64,000 nt of DNA from Paraburkholderia polaris (GTDB lineage Bacteria; Pseudomonadota; Gammaproteobacteria; Burkholderiales; Burkholderiaceae): contig NZ_JABBGJ010000029.1 in NCBI RefSeq assembly GCF_012927345.1, forward strand, positions 62,001 through 126,000. The letters are read 5' to 3'. Positions 33,154-42,484 of the stretch are shown here, piece by piece. The translations under genes were made by a program, and so were the position numbers. Each line of letters opens with the position of its first letter. The stretch's first letter is position 1. The notes beneath the pieces were generated by a model. That model did not search any database. It was not told the origin of the DNA and saw only the letters and a list, made by a program, of their open reading frames with translations.

Positions 33154-34617
33154 ATGCAAACCGATTCAAGCTTCACCTTCGTTCTCTTCGGCGGAACTGG
33201 CGATCTGTCGATGCGCAAGATCCTGCCGGCACTGTATGAAGCGCACCGTGCAGGTGGCATGCTGGCCGACAGCGGCAAGATCGTCGCGGTGGCGCGGCAT
33301 GTGGCTGGTCGTGCTGACTACCTCGAATGGGTCAATGAGCACGTCAAGCCGCACGTGTCGAAGAACGGTCTGGATGAAACAGCATGGGCGAGCTTCCTCG
33401 ACCGTATCGAGTTCGTGAAGATCGATCTCGGCAACCCCGAAGACTTCACGCTGCTGCGCGACGCCGTGAGCGGCCTGCCCGGCATTCGCGTGTTCTATCT
33501 GGCCACGGGTCCGTCGCTGTTCGTGCCGATCTGCCATGCGCTAGCGTCGGTGGGGCTCAACGAAAATTCGCGCATCGTGCTGGAAAAGCCGCTCGGCTAC
33601 GACCTCAAGTCGTCCAACGCAATTAATGATGCAGTCGGTGAAATCTTCGCTGAAGAACAGATCTACCGGATCGACCACTACCTCGGTAAGGAGCCGGTGC
33701 AGAACCTGCTCGCGCTGCGTTTCGGCAATGTGCTGTTCGAACCGTTGTGGCGCCGTGAATGGGTGGAAAGCATTCAGATCACGATTGCGGAAGAGCTCGG
33801 CGTGGAAGCGCGCGGCGACTTCTACGACAACACCGGCGCCTTGCGCGACATGGTGCAGAATCATTTGCTGCAACTGCTTTCCATCGTGGCGATGGAACCG
33901 CCGCATTCGATGGATTCCGACTCGGTACGTGACGAAAAGCTGCGCGTGCTGCGCGCCTTGAAACCAATCGATCCGCGCGATATCGGCAAGGTCGCGGTGC
34001 GCGGCCAGTATCATGCAGGCGTGATCCGTGGCACCGCGGTGCCGGCGTATGCAACCGAACCTGGCGTGAAGCAGGACAGCACGACTGAGACCTTCGTTGC
34101 GTTGAAGGTGGAAATCGAAAACTGGCGCTGGGCCGGCGTGCCGTTCTTCCTGCGCACGGGCAAGCGTCTCGCGGATCGTGTTGCCGAGATCGTCGTGAAT
34201 TTTCGTGCAGTGCCGCATTCGGCACTGGGCGCGTCCGCGTTGCGCGGCGGTGCGAACCGCCTCGTGATCCGTTTGCAGCCGAACGAAACCATTCGCCTCT
34301 ACTGTCTCGCGAAACAGCCGGGCGAAGGCATGAACCTCGCCAGCGTCCACCTCGACCTCGCGTTCGACCGGTTCTTCCGCGAAGGGCAGATGGAGGCGTA
34401 TCAGCGCCTGTTGCTCGACGTCATCAACGGCCGCCTCGCGCTGTTTGTGCGGCGCGATGAACAGGAAGCGGCATGGCGTTGGGTCGAACCGATCCTCAAC
34501 GAATGGGCAGCGTCGAACAAGCCGCCCAAGCCGTATGCAGCAGGCACATGGGGACCGGCCGCGGCGAGCGCGATGTTGGCGCAGCACGGCACCTGCTGGC
34601 TCGAAGAAGAGAATTGA
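33154..34617 (+). CDS. zwf: Glucose-6-phosphate dehydrogenase
   Basis: Oxidises glucose 6-phosphate to 6-phosphogluconolactone, feeding the Entner-Doudoroff and pentose-phosphate routes. In the 487 residues the coenzyme loop is FGGTGDLSMRK (near the N-terminus) and the active-site block is RIDHYLGKEPVQN, with the catalytic His and Lys. Start at MQTDSSFTF is supported by GGAGA three bases upstream and by family length; the frame is open 26 codons further back, across the promoter. First gene of an operon with pgl and glk/hexR, under a HexR-like operator. Confidence 0.96.
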   Translation: MQTDSSFTFVLFGGTGDLSMRKILPALYEAHRAGGMLADSGKIVAVARHVAGRADYLEWVNEHVKPHVSKNGLDETAWASFLDRIEFVKIDLGNPEDFTLLRDAVSGLPGIRVFYLATGPSLFVPICHALASVGLNENSRIVLEKPLGYDLKSSNAINDAVGEIFAEEQIYRIDHYLGKEPVQNLLALRFGNVLFEPLWRREWVESIQITIAEELGVEARGDFYDNTGALRDMVQNHLLQLLSIVAMEPPHSMDSDSVRDEKLRVLRALKPIDPRDIGKVAVRGQYHAGVIRGTAVPAYATEPGVKQDSTTETFVALKVEIENWRWAGVPFFLRTGKRLADRVAEIVVNFRAVPHSALGASALRGGANRLVIRLQPNETIRLYCLAKQPGEGMNLASVHLDLAFDRFFREGQMEAYQRLLLDVINGRLALFVRRDEQEAAWRWVEPILNEWAASNKPPKPYAAGTWGPAAASAMLAQHGTCWLEEEN

Positions 34618-34733
34618 ATCAACTGAATCACGGCGCCGCGCCGTGCCCTGATCGCGATCCCGATCGAAGCACAGCGCAGCGCCTGCAAGACCCACCGACG
34701 AACTGAACGGAATGGCGCCGGTATCACGAAGGC

Positions 34734-34759
34734 GCCTGCAAGTCATCCCACTTGCAGGC
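34734..34759 (+). repeat. Intercistronic hairpin between zwf and pgl
   Basis: GCCTGCAAGT and ACTTGCAGGC, perfect 10-bp arms with a CATCCC loop and no T-run. It could protect the zwf mRNA from 3' decay or set a different level for the downstream genes. Confidence 0.65.
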
Positions 34760-34820
34760 ATCGCGTGAGAGCAGCACGGCACGTTCCGCAGATCTAACAA
34801 AAAAGCAGCACGGAGGAGAA

Positions 34821-35528
34821 GTGATCGAGCTTCACGCTTTCGACGATCAACGCGCCCAATCCGACGCGTTGGCGAAAGCGGTTGGCGACGCGTTACATGC
34901 GTCGCTCGCCGCACAGGCGGCCGCGTCTCAAGCAGGCGCGCGCCCGGCAATGCTTGCAGTGTCCGGCGGCTCCAGTCCGCGTCCGTTCCTGCAGACGTTG
35001 TCCACGCAATCCTTCGACTGGGCACGCATTGCCGTGACGCTGGTCGACGACCGCTGGGTGCCGGAAACGGACAGTGCGAGCAATTCACAACTCGCGCACG
35101 ATACGCTGTTGCAGAACGCCGCGAAGAATGCCGCTTTCTGGCCGCTGGTCGACACGGCGCAAGAGCTGAATGCGCACGTTGCCGCGCTCAACGCCGACCC
35201 GCGCTTTAGCGCCGTGCCGGACGTCGCGATTCTCGGCATGGGCGAAGACGGCCATACCGCGTCGATTTTCGCGGATGCGCCCGAATGGGATCACGCGATC
35301 ACCACGACTGAGCGCTTCGTTGCCGTGCATCCCGGCAGCGCGCCGCATGCGCGCGTGAGCTGGTCGCTCTCCGCCCTGAAAGAAGTGAAGCACCTCTATT
35401 TGCTGATCGCAGGACCGCGAAAGATGGACGTGCTGAATGCCGCCGCCGCTTCGCTACAAAAAAATGCCATCTCGCAGTTGGCAAACGACAAGGGAGTGAG
35501 ACTCGATGTCTACTGGTGTGCAAACTAA
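34821..35528 (+). CDS. pgl: 6-Phosphogluconolactonase
   Basis: Hydrolyses the lactone made by Zwf to 6-phosphogluconate. The 235-residue protein belongs to the DevB/Pgl family, with SGGSSPRPFLQTLS and GMGEDGHTASIFADAP as the phosphate and active-site blocks. The GTG start follows a strong GGAGGAG by two bases and gives the normal family length; the frame is open 23 codons further up. The stop overlaps the start of glk/hexR by 23 bases, so the two are coupled. Confidence 0.94.
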   Translation: MIELHAFDDQRAQSDALAKAVGDALHASLAAQAAASQAGARPAMLAVSGGSSPRPFLQTLSTQSFDWARIAVTLVDDRWVPETDSASNSQLAHDTLLQNAAKNAAFWPLVDTAQELNAHVAALNADPRFSAVPDVAILGMGEDGHTASIFADAPEWDHAITTTERFVAVHPGSAPHARVSWSLSALKEVKHLYLLIAGPRKMDVLNAAAASLQKNAISQLANDKGVRLDVYWCAN

Positions 35529-37422
35529 GGCTGTTCCGGGCGCGGGCCAGCACGCCGATGGACCGAGGCTGCTCGCCGACATCGGCGGCACCAATGCGCG
35601 ATTCGCGCTCGAATACAGTCCGGGCGAAATCGGCTCGGTGCAGGTGTATCCGTGCGCCGACTATCCGGGCGTTGCCGAAGTCATCAAGAAGTATCTGAAG
35701 GACACCAAGATCGGCCGCGTGAACCACGCGGCGATTGCGATTGCGAACCCGGTCGACGGCGATCAGGTCAGCATGACCAACCACGACTGGAGCTTTTCGA
35801 TCGAAGCCACGCGCCGCGCGCTCGGCTTCGACACGCTGCTGGTGGTGAACGACTTTACCGCGCTGGCGATGGCCCTGCCGGGCCTGACCGACGCGCAGCG
35901 CGTGCAGGTAGGCGGTGGCTCGCGTCGCCCGAACAGTGTGATCGGCTTGCTGGGCCCGGGCACCGGCACGGGCGTGTCCGGCCTGATTCCGGCCGACGAC
36001 CGCTGGATCGCGCTCGGCAGCGAAGGCGGCCACGCCACCTTCGCCCCGTCCGACGAACGCGAAGACATCGTGCTGCACTACGCACGCAAGAAGTGGTCGC
36101 ACGTCTCGTTCGAACGTGTGGCGGCGGGCCCCGGCATCGAAGTGATTTACCGTGCGCTGGCAGGCCGCGACAAGAAGCGTGTGGCGGCGAATGTCGACAC
36201 GATCGAGATCGTCAAACGCGCGCTGGAAGGCGAGCCGCTCGCGGCCGAATCCGTCGATGTGTTCTGCGGGATTCTCGGCACCTTCGCGGGCAATATCGCG
36301 GTGACGCTCGGCGCATTGGGCGGCATCTACATTGGCGGCGGCGTCGTGCCACGGCTCGGCGAGTTCTTCACGCGTTCGTCGTTTCGCAAACGATTCGAGG
36401 CGAAGGGCCGCTTCGAGGCGTATTTGCAGAGCGTGCCGACCTACGTGATTACCGCTGAATACCCGGCGTTTCTGGGTGTGTCGGCGATTCTCGCGGAGCA
36501 GTTGTCGAATCGCGCGGGCGGCAGTTCATCGGCCGTGTTCGAGCGGATTCGCCAGATGCGCGATGCGTTGACGCCGGCCGAGCGCCGCGTGGCCGATCTC
36601 GCGTTGAATCATCCGCGTTCGATCATCAACGATCCGATTGTGGATATTGCGCGCAAGGCCGACGTGAGCCAGCCGACGGTGATCCGCTTTTGCCGCTCGC
36701 TTGGCTGCCAGGGCTTGTCGGATTTCAAGCTGAAGCTGGCGACGGGTTTGACCGGCACGATTCCGGTGAGTCACAGCCAGGTGCATCTGGGCGATACCGC
36801 GACCGACTTCGGCGCGAAGGTGCTCGATAACACCGTGTCCGCAATTTTGCAGCTGCGTGAGCATTTGAATTTCGACCAGGTCGAGCGGGCGATCGATCTG
36901 TTGAACGGCGCGCGGCGGATCGAGTTTTATGGGCTCGGCAATTCGAACATCGTCGCGCAGGACGCGCATTACAAGTTCTTCCGGTTTGGTATTCCGACGA
37001 TTGCCTATGGCGATCTGTATATGCAGGCGGCGTCTGCAGCATTGCTCGGCAAGGGTGATGTGATCGTTGCCGTGTCCAAGTCGGGGCGTGCGCCTGAGCT
37101 ACTGCGTGTGCTGGATGTCGCCATGCAGGCGGGGGCCAAGGTGATTGCCATTACGTCCAGCAATACGCCGCTGGCCAAGCGGGCTACTGTCGCTTTGGAG
37201 ACCGATCACATTGAAATTCGCGAATCGCAGTTGTCGATGATTTCGCGGATCCTGCATCTGGTGATGATCGATATTCTTGCTGTTGGCGTGGCGATTCGGC
37301 GCGCCGTGCCTAGCGCGGATGTGGCTGAGACGGTCGCTAAGGCACGACAGGGTGCTGATGATGATGCTAGCGCTGTGCTCGATTGGTTGAGTCATGGAGC
37401 GGCTTCTTCGGCACGCGATTGA
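35506..37422 (+). CDS. glk: Bifunctional glucokinase / HexR-type (RpiR) regulator
   Basis: A 638-residue fusion. Residues 1-340 form glucokinase (phosphate-1 loop LLADIGGTNARFALEY; GPGTGTGVSGLI; adenosine block LGGIYIGGGVVPRLG), which makes glucose 6-phosphate. Residues 344-638 form an RpiR-family repressor: helix-turn-helix at about 380-408 (IARKADVSQPTVIRFCRSLG) and a SIS sugar-phosphate domain at about 465-600 (EFYGLGNSNIVAQDA, AVSKSGRAPELL). The second half is HexR-like and would sense 2-keto-3-deoxy-6-phosphogluconate. Such fusions are known in Burkholderia. A HexR-like site lies upstream of zwf, so enzyme and repressor are one autoregulated product. Confidence 0.95.
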   Translation: MSTGVQTKAVPGAGQHADGPRLLADIGGTNARFALEYSPGEIGSVQVYPCADYPGVAEVIKKYLKDTKIGRVNHAAIAIANPVDGDQVSMTNHDWSFSIEATRRALGFDTLLVVNDFTALAMALPGLTDAQRVQVGGGSRRPNSVIGLLGPGTGTGVSGLIPADDRWIALGSEGGHATFAPSDEREDIVLHYARKKWSHVSFERVAAGPGIEVIYRALAGRDKKRVAANVDTIEIVKRALEGEPLAAESVDVFCGILGTFAGNIAVTLGALGGIYIGGGVVPRLGEFFTRSSFRKRFEAKGRFEAYLQSVPTYVITAEYPAFLGVSAILAEQLSNRAGGSSSAVFERIRQMRDALTPAERRVADLALNHPRSIINDPIVDIARKADVSQPTVIRFCRSLGCQGLSDFKLKLATGLTGTIPVSHSQVHLGDTATDFGAKVLDNTVSAILQLREHLNFDQVERAIDLLNGARRIEFYGLGNSNIVAQDAHYKFFRFGIPTIAYGDLYMQAASAALLGKGDVIVAVSKSGRAPELLRVLDVAMQAGAKVIAITSSNTPLAKRATVALETDHIEIRESQLSMISRILHLVMIDILAVGVAIRRAVPSADVAETVAKARQGADDDASAVLDWLSHGAASSARD

Positions 37423-37435
37423 TTTGGGCGTTTGG

Positions 37436-37474
37436 CCCGCGCCGCGGTATGGGTTGTGATGCCTGCGGCGCGGG
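37436..37474 (+). terminator. Terminator-like hairpin after glk/hexR
   Basis: CCCGCGCCGC and GCGGCGCGGG, perfect 10-bp arms with a 19-base loop, followed by TCTTCT. Begins 14 bases after the stop. The T-run is imperfect. Confidence 0.6.
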
Positions 37475-37600
37475 TCTTCTCCTGCCTTGTTTGCCACTTA
37501 CAGCGGCATTGCCTGTTTGCCTGCAGCGCAAAGAAAATAGCGCCGCCCAGGCAAAAAGCGATAATAGAAACCTCATCGCTGAAGGCACAAAGCCCCCCCA

Positions 37601-38527
37601 ATGATCATCCGCCCACACCTCCATTGGTTCCGCATGCTGCTGGCCTGGCGGGGCTCGGTCCTCCCGCGGCTCCTGCCGCGCCTGTTCCTGATCTTCTGTA
37701 TTGCGATCGTCGCGGTAGCCGCCCACGATCATCTGCTGCCGGTCTCGCTCAGCCTCAACAGCACTACCCCCTTCTCATTGATCGGCATCGCCCTGGCTGT
37801 GTTTCTGGGCTTCAGGAACAACACCAGCTACGACCGCTGGTGGGAAGCCCGCAAACTGTGGGGCCAACTACTCAACGACGCACGCTCGCTGACCCGTCAG
37901 GCCGTTACGCTGCCAAACAAGCCACTGCCAAAGACAGAAATCGAGGCATTCACAGCCGTCCTGAGCGCCCTCCCCCATGCGTTGCGTCACCAGCTCCGCA
38001 AGAGCGATCCTGGCGAAGACCTCGCCGCACGTCTGCCGAAACCGTTATTCGACCGCGTCATGGCGTCGCGCTATAAACCGGCGACGCTGATGCTCTGGCT
38101 AGGTGAATGGGTGCAGCGCCATGCGCAAGCAGGCGCGATCGATCCCATGGCGGTGCTCGCCTTCGATCGAAACCTGAATGGGCTGTCGGAGATCATCGGC
38201 GGTTGCGAGCGCATCGCGTCGACGCCGCTGCCCTTCGCCTACTCGGTCATGATTCACCGCACGGTGTATTTCTTCTGTGCAGCGCTACCGTTCGGACTGG
38301 TCAACAGTATCGGGATCTTTACGCCGGTCTTCGCGGTGTTCGTGGCATATACCTTCATGGCGCACGAGGCGATCGCATCGCAAATCGAAGAGCCGTTCGG
38401 CACCGACGACAACGACCTGCCGCTCAAGATGCTGTCGTTCTCCATCGAAGACGCCACGCGCGATCTGCTCGGCGAGCCAGCGCTGGAGATGCCCAAGCCG
38501 GAAGCCGAAGGTTACATGCTCAATTGA
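37601..38527 (+). CDS. Bestrophin-like chloride channel family protein
   Basis: A 308-residue inner-membrane protein of the bestrophin/UPF0187 (YneE) family. The hallmark block is FLGFRNNTSYDRWWEARKLW, about residue 65-85; membrane helices lie near 25-45, 55-70 and 220-265. A conserved acidic block, EEPFGTDDNDLPL, forms the cytoplasmic neck (about 265-280). Bacterial members form pentameric anion or cation channels. The ribosome-binding site is weak. It stands between the glk/hexR terminator and a convergent DUF1311 gene, with no clear partner. Confidence 0.9.
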   Translation: MIIRPHLHWFRMLLAWRGSVLPRLLPRLFLIFCIAIVAVAAHDHLLPVSLSLNSTTPFSLIGIALAVFLGFRNNTSYDRWWEARKLWGQLLNDARSLTRQAVTLPNKPLPKTEIEAFTAVLSALPHALRHQLRKSDPGEDLAARLPKPLFDRVMASRYKPATLMLWLGEWVQRHAQAGAIDPMAVLAFDRNLNGLSEIIGGCERIASTPLPFAYSVMIHRTVYFFCAALPFGLVNSIGIFTPVFAVFVAYTFMAHEAIASQIEEPFGTDDNDLPLKMLSFSIEDATRDLLGEPALEMPKPEAEGYMLN

Positions 38528-38637
38528 CAGTGTCGCGGCACAAGCGCGACCGCATAGTCGGGAAAAGATGGCTGCAGGCAGGCGCCGCGCAAGCGTGCCG
38601 CCTGACGCTCATTGGTTGCCGGCGGTCCCGCCAGCCC

Positions 38638-39396
38638 TCAGTCGTTACCGACCGTCTCCGACAAGCGCTTGAGCGTCGCCACCCGCGCGCCGATGATATC
38701 GGTGCGGCCGCGTTCATCGATCAACGGCGTGGTGGCGTCGAGATAAGCGATCCAAGCCTTTTGGGCGCGCGCGAGCGTCGGACGCGAGCGCACCGGCATC
38801 TTCGATTGCAGGCGGCGGTAATAGCGGTTCAGATCGAACATCGCGTGTTCGCATTGCGCGTCCGCGGTACAGGCGCGCGGACGGCGCGGCGGATCCCCGC
38901 CGGCGCTGATCCTGGCCACGGCGCTGCGCAGCGCAAGCGCGCGGTCACGCACCGGCTGCAATTGCATATCGGCTTCGGCCAGCACATACATCGTGCCGCG
39001 CGTCGTCGCGAACACGGCTGCCAGCAACGGCTTCTCGACGTCGCGCGAAGCCTGCCAGCTCGCCTGGCTCTTTTCCCACGGTTTGCGTTGCGCCTGCGGC
39101 AACTTCGCCTGAAGCTGCTGCCACGCGCCGTCCAACGCGGCCTTCCAGCCAATCCGCGCGTTGTCCATGCACTGCACCTGCCCCGCCGTCGATGACATGT
39201 CGCTGCGCGCAAGACAGCTGCGCATCGACGCGTCGATCGGGTCGGCGGCGGCGACTTCGGCGTGCGCCTGAAGCGGCGCAATGCCGAGCACTGCCACCGA
39301 CATCGCCGATATCGCCGACATCGTTGACGTCAGGACCAGCGCGCCAAACGCGCGCCGCCAGCCGTCAACGCCCAACAGGGACTTCACTACCCGCAT
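38638..39396 (-). CDS. DUF1311 (LprI-like lysozyme-inhibitor family) secreted protein
   Basis: A 252-residue secreted protein with a signal peptide (hydrophobic stretch from about 20 to 45, ending near LQAHA). It contains two copies of the DUF1311 pattern: Cys-x-N-A-R-x-x-W at about 80 (CMDNARIGWKAAL) and C-x-x-x-x-Q-C with LNRYYRRLQSKMP at about 180, each followed by RxxLxxAQxAWxxYxD-like spacing (RPTLARAQKAWIAYLDA). The ATG was preferred because it falls just after the decarboxylase stop; a TTG six codons earlier would overlap that gene. Likely envelope-located; function unproven. Confidence 0.75.
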   Translation of the reverse strand: MRVVKSLLGVDGWRRAFGALVLTSTMSAISAMSVAVLGIAPLQAHAEVAAADPIDASMRSCLARSDMSSTAGQVQCMDNARIGWKAALDGAWQQLQAKLPQAQRKPWEKSQASWQASRDVEKPLLAAVFATTRGTMYVLAEADMQLQPVRDRALALRSAVARISAGGDPPRRPRACTADAQCEHAMFDLNRYYRRLQSKMPVRSRPTLARAQKAWIAYLDATTPLIDERGRTDIIGARVATLKRLSETVGND

Positions 39397-39398
39397 CG

Positions 39399-41684
39399 TC
39401 AGGCGCGCACGCAATCGACGAAGTATTCGATGCGCCCGTTGATGGTTTCGCCGACAAGCCCGTGAATATCCGTGTGGAAACCCGGGAAGCGCTCGTTGAA
39501 CTCGCGCGCGAAACGCAGATAGTTGACGATGGTCTTGTTGAAGCGTTCGCCCGGAATCAGCAGCGGAATGCCCGGCGGATACGGCGTCAACAGGATCGAC
39601 GTGACGCGGCCTTCGAGTTCGTCGATCGGTACCCGGTCGATCTCGCGGTGCGCGAGCTTGGCGAACGCATCCGACGGCTTCATGGCCGGTTCCATGCTCG
39701 ACAGGTACATCTCAGTCGTCAGGCGCGCAATGTCGTTCGCGCGGTAAACGCTATGGATCTGCTCGCACAGATCGCGCAGACCGACACGTTCGTACATCGG
39801 ATGATGCGAGACGAATTCGGGCAGCACGCGCCACAGCGGCTGGTTGTTGTCGTAGTCGTCCTTGAACTGTTGCAACTCAGTCACCATCGAGTTCCAACGG
39901 CCCTTGGTGATGCCGATCGTGAACATGATGAAGAACGAATACAGCCCGGTCTTCTCGACGATGATGCCGTGCTCGGCCAGATACTTCGTGACGATCGCAG
40001 CCGGAATGCCGGACTCGCCAAAGCCGCCGTCCATATCCAGACCCGGCGTGACGATGGTCGCCTTGATCGGGTCAAGCATATTGAAACCATCGGCGAGCGG
40101 GCCGAAGCCGTGCCACGCGTCGTTCGGGCGCAGCATCCAGTCTTCGCGCGAACCGATGCCCTCTTCCGCGAACGTTTCCGGACCCCACACCTTGAAGAAC
40201 CAGTCGTCGCCGTATTCGTCGTCGACCTTTCGCATCGCGCGACGGAAGTCGAGCGCTTCGGCGATCGACTCTTCGACCAGCGCCGTGCCGCCCGGCGCTT
40301 CCATCATTGCCGCGGCCACGTCGCACGAGGCGATGATCGCGTACTGCGGGCTGGTGGACGTATGCATCAGATACGCTTCATTGAAACGATGCTTGTCGAA
40401 GCGGCTGTTCTTCGAATCCTGCACGACGATCTGCGAAGCCTGCGAAATACCGGCGAGCAGCTTGTGCGTGGAGTGCGTGGCGAACACCATCGCGCCGATG
40501 CGCGGACGGCCCGCGCCAATCGCGTGCATGTCCTGGTAGAACTCGTGGAACTCGGCGTGCGGCAGCCACGCTTCGTCGAAGTGCAGCGTATCGAGCCAAT
40601 CGCCGAGCATTTCCTTGATCATCTCGACGTTGTAGATCACGCCGTCATAGGTGCTCTGCGTGATCGTCAGAATGCGCGGCTTCAGATCCGGATTCTTGGC
40701 CAGCGCTTCGCGGGCAAACGGATTCGCGAGGATCTTCTTGCGGATGTTTTCCGGTTCGAATTCGCTGCGCGGAATCGGACCGATGATGCCGAAATTGTTA
40801 CGCGTGGGCGTGAGGAACACCGGAATCGCGCCCGTCATCGTGATCGCGTGCAGGATCGACTTGTGGCAATTGCGGTCCACCAGCACGATGTCGCCCGGCG
40901 CAACCGTGCCGTGCCAGACGATCTTGTTCGAGGTCGACGTGCCGTTGGTCACGAAGAACACATGGTCGGCGCTGAAGATGCGCGCCGCGTTGCGCTCGGA
41001 GGCCGCAATCGGACCCGTGTGATCGAGCAGCTGACCGAGTTCGTCGACGGCGTTACACACGTCGGCGCGCAACATGTTCTCGCCGAAGAACTGGTGGAAC
41101 ATCTGGCCGAGCGGGCTCTTCAGGAACGCCACGCCGCCCGAGTGCCCCGGGCAATGCCACGAATACGAGCCTTCGTCCGCGTACTGCACCAGCTCCTTGA
41201 AGAACGGCGGCGCGAGCGAATCCAGATACACCTTGGTCTCGCGGATGATGTGGCGCGCGACGAACTCCGGCGTGTCCTCGAACATGTGGATGAAGCCGTG
41301 CAGTTCGCGCAGGATGTCGTTCGGCAGGTGGCGCGAGGTGCGCGTTTCGCCGTACAGGAAGATCGGAATATCGGCGTTGCGGCGGCGCACTTCGGTCACG
41401 AACGCGCGCAATGCGACGATCGCGGCAGCCAGTTCCGGCGTCTCGCCTTCCACCACGACGTTATCGACGTACGGCAGCAGTTCGTCGTCGTCGATCGACA
41501 GGATGAAGCACGACGCGCGGCTCGATTGCTGTGCGAACGAAGTCAGATCGCCGTAGCTCGTCAACCCGAGCACTTCCGCGCCTTCTTTCTCGATAGCTTC
41601 GGCCAAAGCCCGGATGCCGGAACCCGAGATATTCTCGGAGCGAAAATCTTCGTCGATGATGACGACGGGAAAACGAAACTTCAT
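39399..41684 (-). CDS. Arginine/lysine/ornithine decarboxylase
   Basis: A 761-residue PLP enzyme of the large, fold-type I inducible decarboxylase group. It has the N-terminal wing or receiver-like domain (1-130; VVIIDEDFRSENISGSG), the catalytic core with HCPGHSGGVAFLKSP and the PLP lysine at Lys408 (THSTHKLLAG), and the C-terminal domain (from about 610; LTPYPPGIPLLIPGE). It would release CO2 from arginine, lysine or ornithine to form a polyamine precursor or consume acid. Which amino acid cannot be told reliably here. The DUF1311 gene follows two bases after its stop; dcd precedes it. Confidence 0.93.
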   Translation of the reverse strand: MKFRFPVVIIDEDFRSENISGSGIRALAEAIEKEGAEVLGLTSYGDLTSFAQQSSRASCFILSIDDDELLPYVDNVVVEGETPELAAAIVALRAFVTEVRRRNADIPIFLYGETRTSRHLPNDILRELHGFIHMFEDTPEFVARHIIRETKVYLDSLAPPFFKELVQYADEGSYSWHCPGHSGGVAFLKSPLGQMFHQFFGENMLRADVCNAVDELGQLLDHTGPIAASERNAARIFSADHVFFVTNGTSTSNKIVWHGTVAPGDIVLVDRNCHKSILHAITMTGAIPVFLTPTRNNFGIIGPIPRSEFEPENIRKKILANPFAREALAKNPDLKPRILTITQSTYDGVIYNVEMIKEMLGDWLDTLHFDEAWLPHAEFHEFYQDMHAIGAGRPRIGAMVFATHSTHKLLAGISQASQIVVQDSKNSRFDKHRFNEAYLMHTSTSPQYAIIASCDVAAAMMEAPGGTALVEESIAEALDFRRAMRKVDDEYGDDWFFKVWGPETFAEEGIGSREDWMLRPNDAWHGFGPLADGFNMLDPIKATIVTPGLDMDGGFGESGIPAAIVTKYLAEHGIIVEKTGLYSFFIMFTIGITKGRWNSMVTELQQFKDDYDNNQPLWRVLPEFVSHHPMYERVGLRDLCEQIHSVYRANDIARLTTEMYLSSMEPAMKPSDAFAKLAHREIDRVPIDELEGRVTSILLTPYPPGIPLLIPGERFNKTIVNYLRFAREFNERFPGFHTDIHGLVGETINGRIEYFVDCVRA

Positions 41685-41705
41685 GGGCGATTCTCCAAAA
41701 AGAAC

Positions 41706-41735
41706 GACCGCTGCATTCTGTAAATTGCAGCGGTC
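41706..41735 (-). terminator. Terminator or attenuator between dcd and the decarboxylase
   Basis: GACCGCTGCA and TGCAGCGGTC, perfect 10-bp arms with a 10-base loop. On the minus strand it is followed by GTTCTTTTT and then by the GGAG site of the decarboxylase, so it could end dcd transcripts or act as an attenuator. Confidence 0.72.
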
Positions 41736-41771
41736 ACCCGGTATAGCTGGTGGGTCAGTGCGCTGCCGACG

Positions 41772-42341
41772 TCACGTCTTGGGCAACGTGACGCCGTGCT
41801 GACCTTGATATTTGCCGCCGCGATCCGCGTACGACGTCTGACAAATCTCGTCGCTTTCGAAAAACAGCACTTGAGCGACGCCTTCGTTCGCGTAGATTTT
41901 CGCAGGCAAAGGTGTCGTATTCGAGAATTCGAGCGTGACGTGCCCTTCCCATTCCGGCTCGAACGGCGTCACGTTGACGATAATCCCGCAACGCGCATAC
42001 GTGGATTTGCCCAGACACACGGTCAGGACGCTGCGCGGAATGCGGAAATACTCAACCGTGCGAGCCAGCGCGAAGGAATTCGGCGGGATGATGCAGACAT
42101 CACCCTTGAAGTCGACAAACGACTTCTCGTCAAAGTTCTTCGGATCGACGATCGTCGAGTTGATATTGGTGAAGATCTTGAATTCGTCGGCGCAGCGGAT
42201 GTCGTAGCCGTAGCTCGACGTGCCGTAGCTGACAATCTTCCGGCCGTCTTCGGAGACGCGGACCTGATCTGGCGCAAACGGCTCGATCATATTGTGCGAC
42301 TCGGCCATGCGCCGGATCCACTTGTCGGATTTGATAGTCAT
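41772..42341 (-). CDS. dcd: dCTP deaminase
   Basis: Deaminates dCTP to dUTP, supplying dUMP for thymidylate. The 189-residue protein opens MTIKSDKWIRRMAESHNMI and contains the catalytic and nucleotide blocks FALARTVEYFRIPRSVL, CLGKSTYARCGI and TPFEPEWEGHVTLE, with the catalytic Glu in the last (from family knowledge). Length matches the E. coli enzyme (193). The sequence ends QGQHGVTLPKT, as in orthologues. Upstream of the decarboxylase on the same strand, separated by an attenuator-like hairpin. Confidence 0.96.
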   Translation of the reverse strand: MTIKSDKWIRRMAESHNMIEPFAPDQVRVSEDGRKIVSYGTSSYGYDIRCADEFKIFTNINSTIVDPKNFDEKSFVDFKGDVCIIPPNSFALARTVEYFRIPRSVLTVCLGKSTYARCGIIVNVTPFEPEWEGHVTLEFSNTTPLPAKIYANEGVAQVLFFESDEICQTSYADRGGKYQGQHGVTLPKT

Positions 42342-42484
42342 AGGTGAACGCTGCTCGACTTGAGTGACAGGTGTGTGACGGGTAACAACCCGGCAAGTAC
42401 CGGGCCCGTCAACGAAAGGCGCTTATTTTACGCGATCGTGAGATTGCTGCTGCGAACACGGCCTGAGCGCCGCCTGCGCTGCCT

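Noticed and set aside
34752..34820. ATG start for pgl 23 codons upstream
   Set aside because: It would run through the perfect hairpin and lacks a Shine-Dalgarno sequence; the GTG after GGAGGAG fits the family length.
39192..41723. Very long plus-strand open frame (843 codons) opposite the decarboxylase
   Set aside because: It is the mirror of a clear PLP decarboxylase. Composition is Arg- and His-rich without any domain, as expected for antisense frames in GC-rich DNA.
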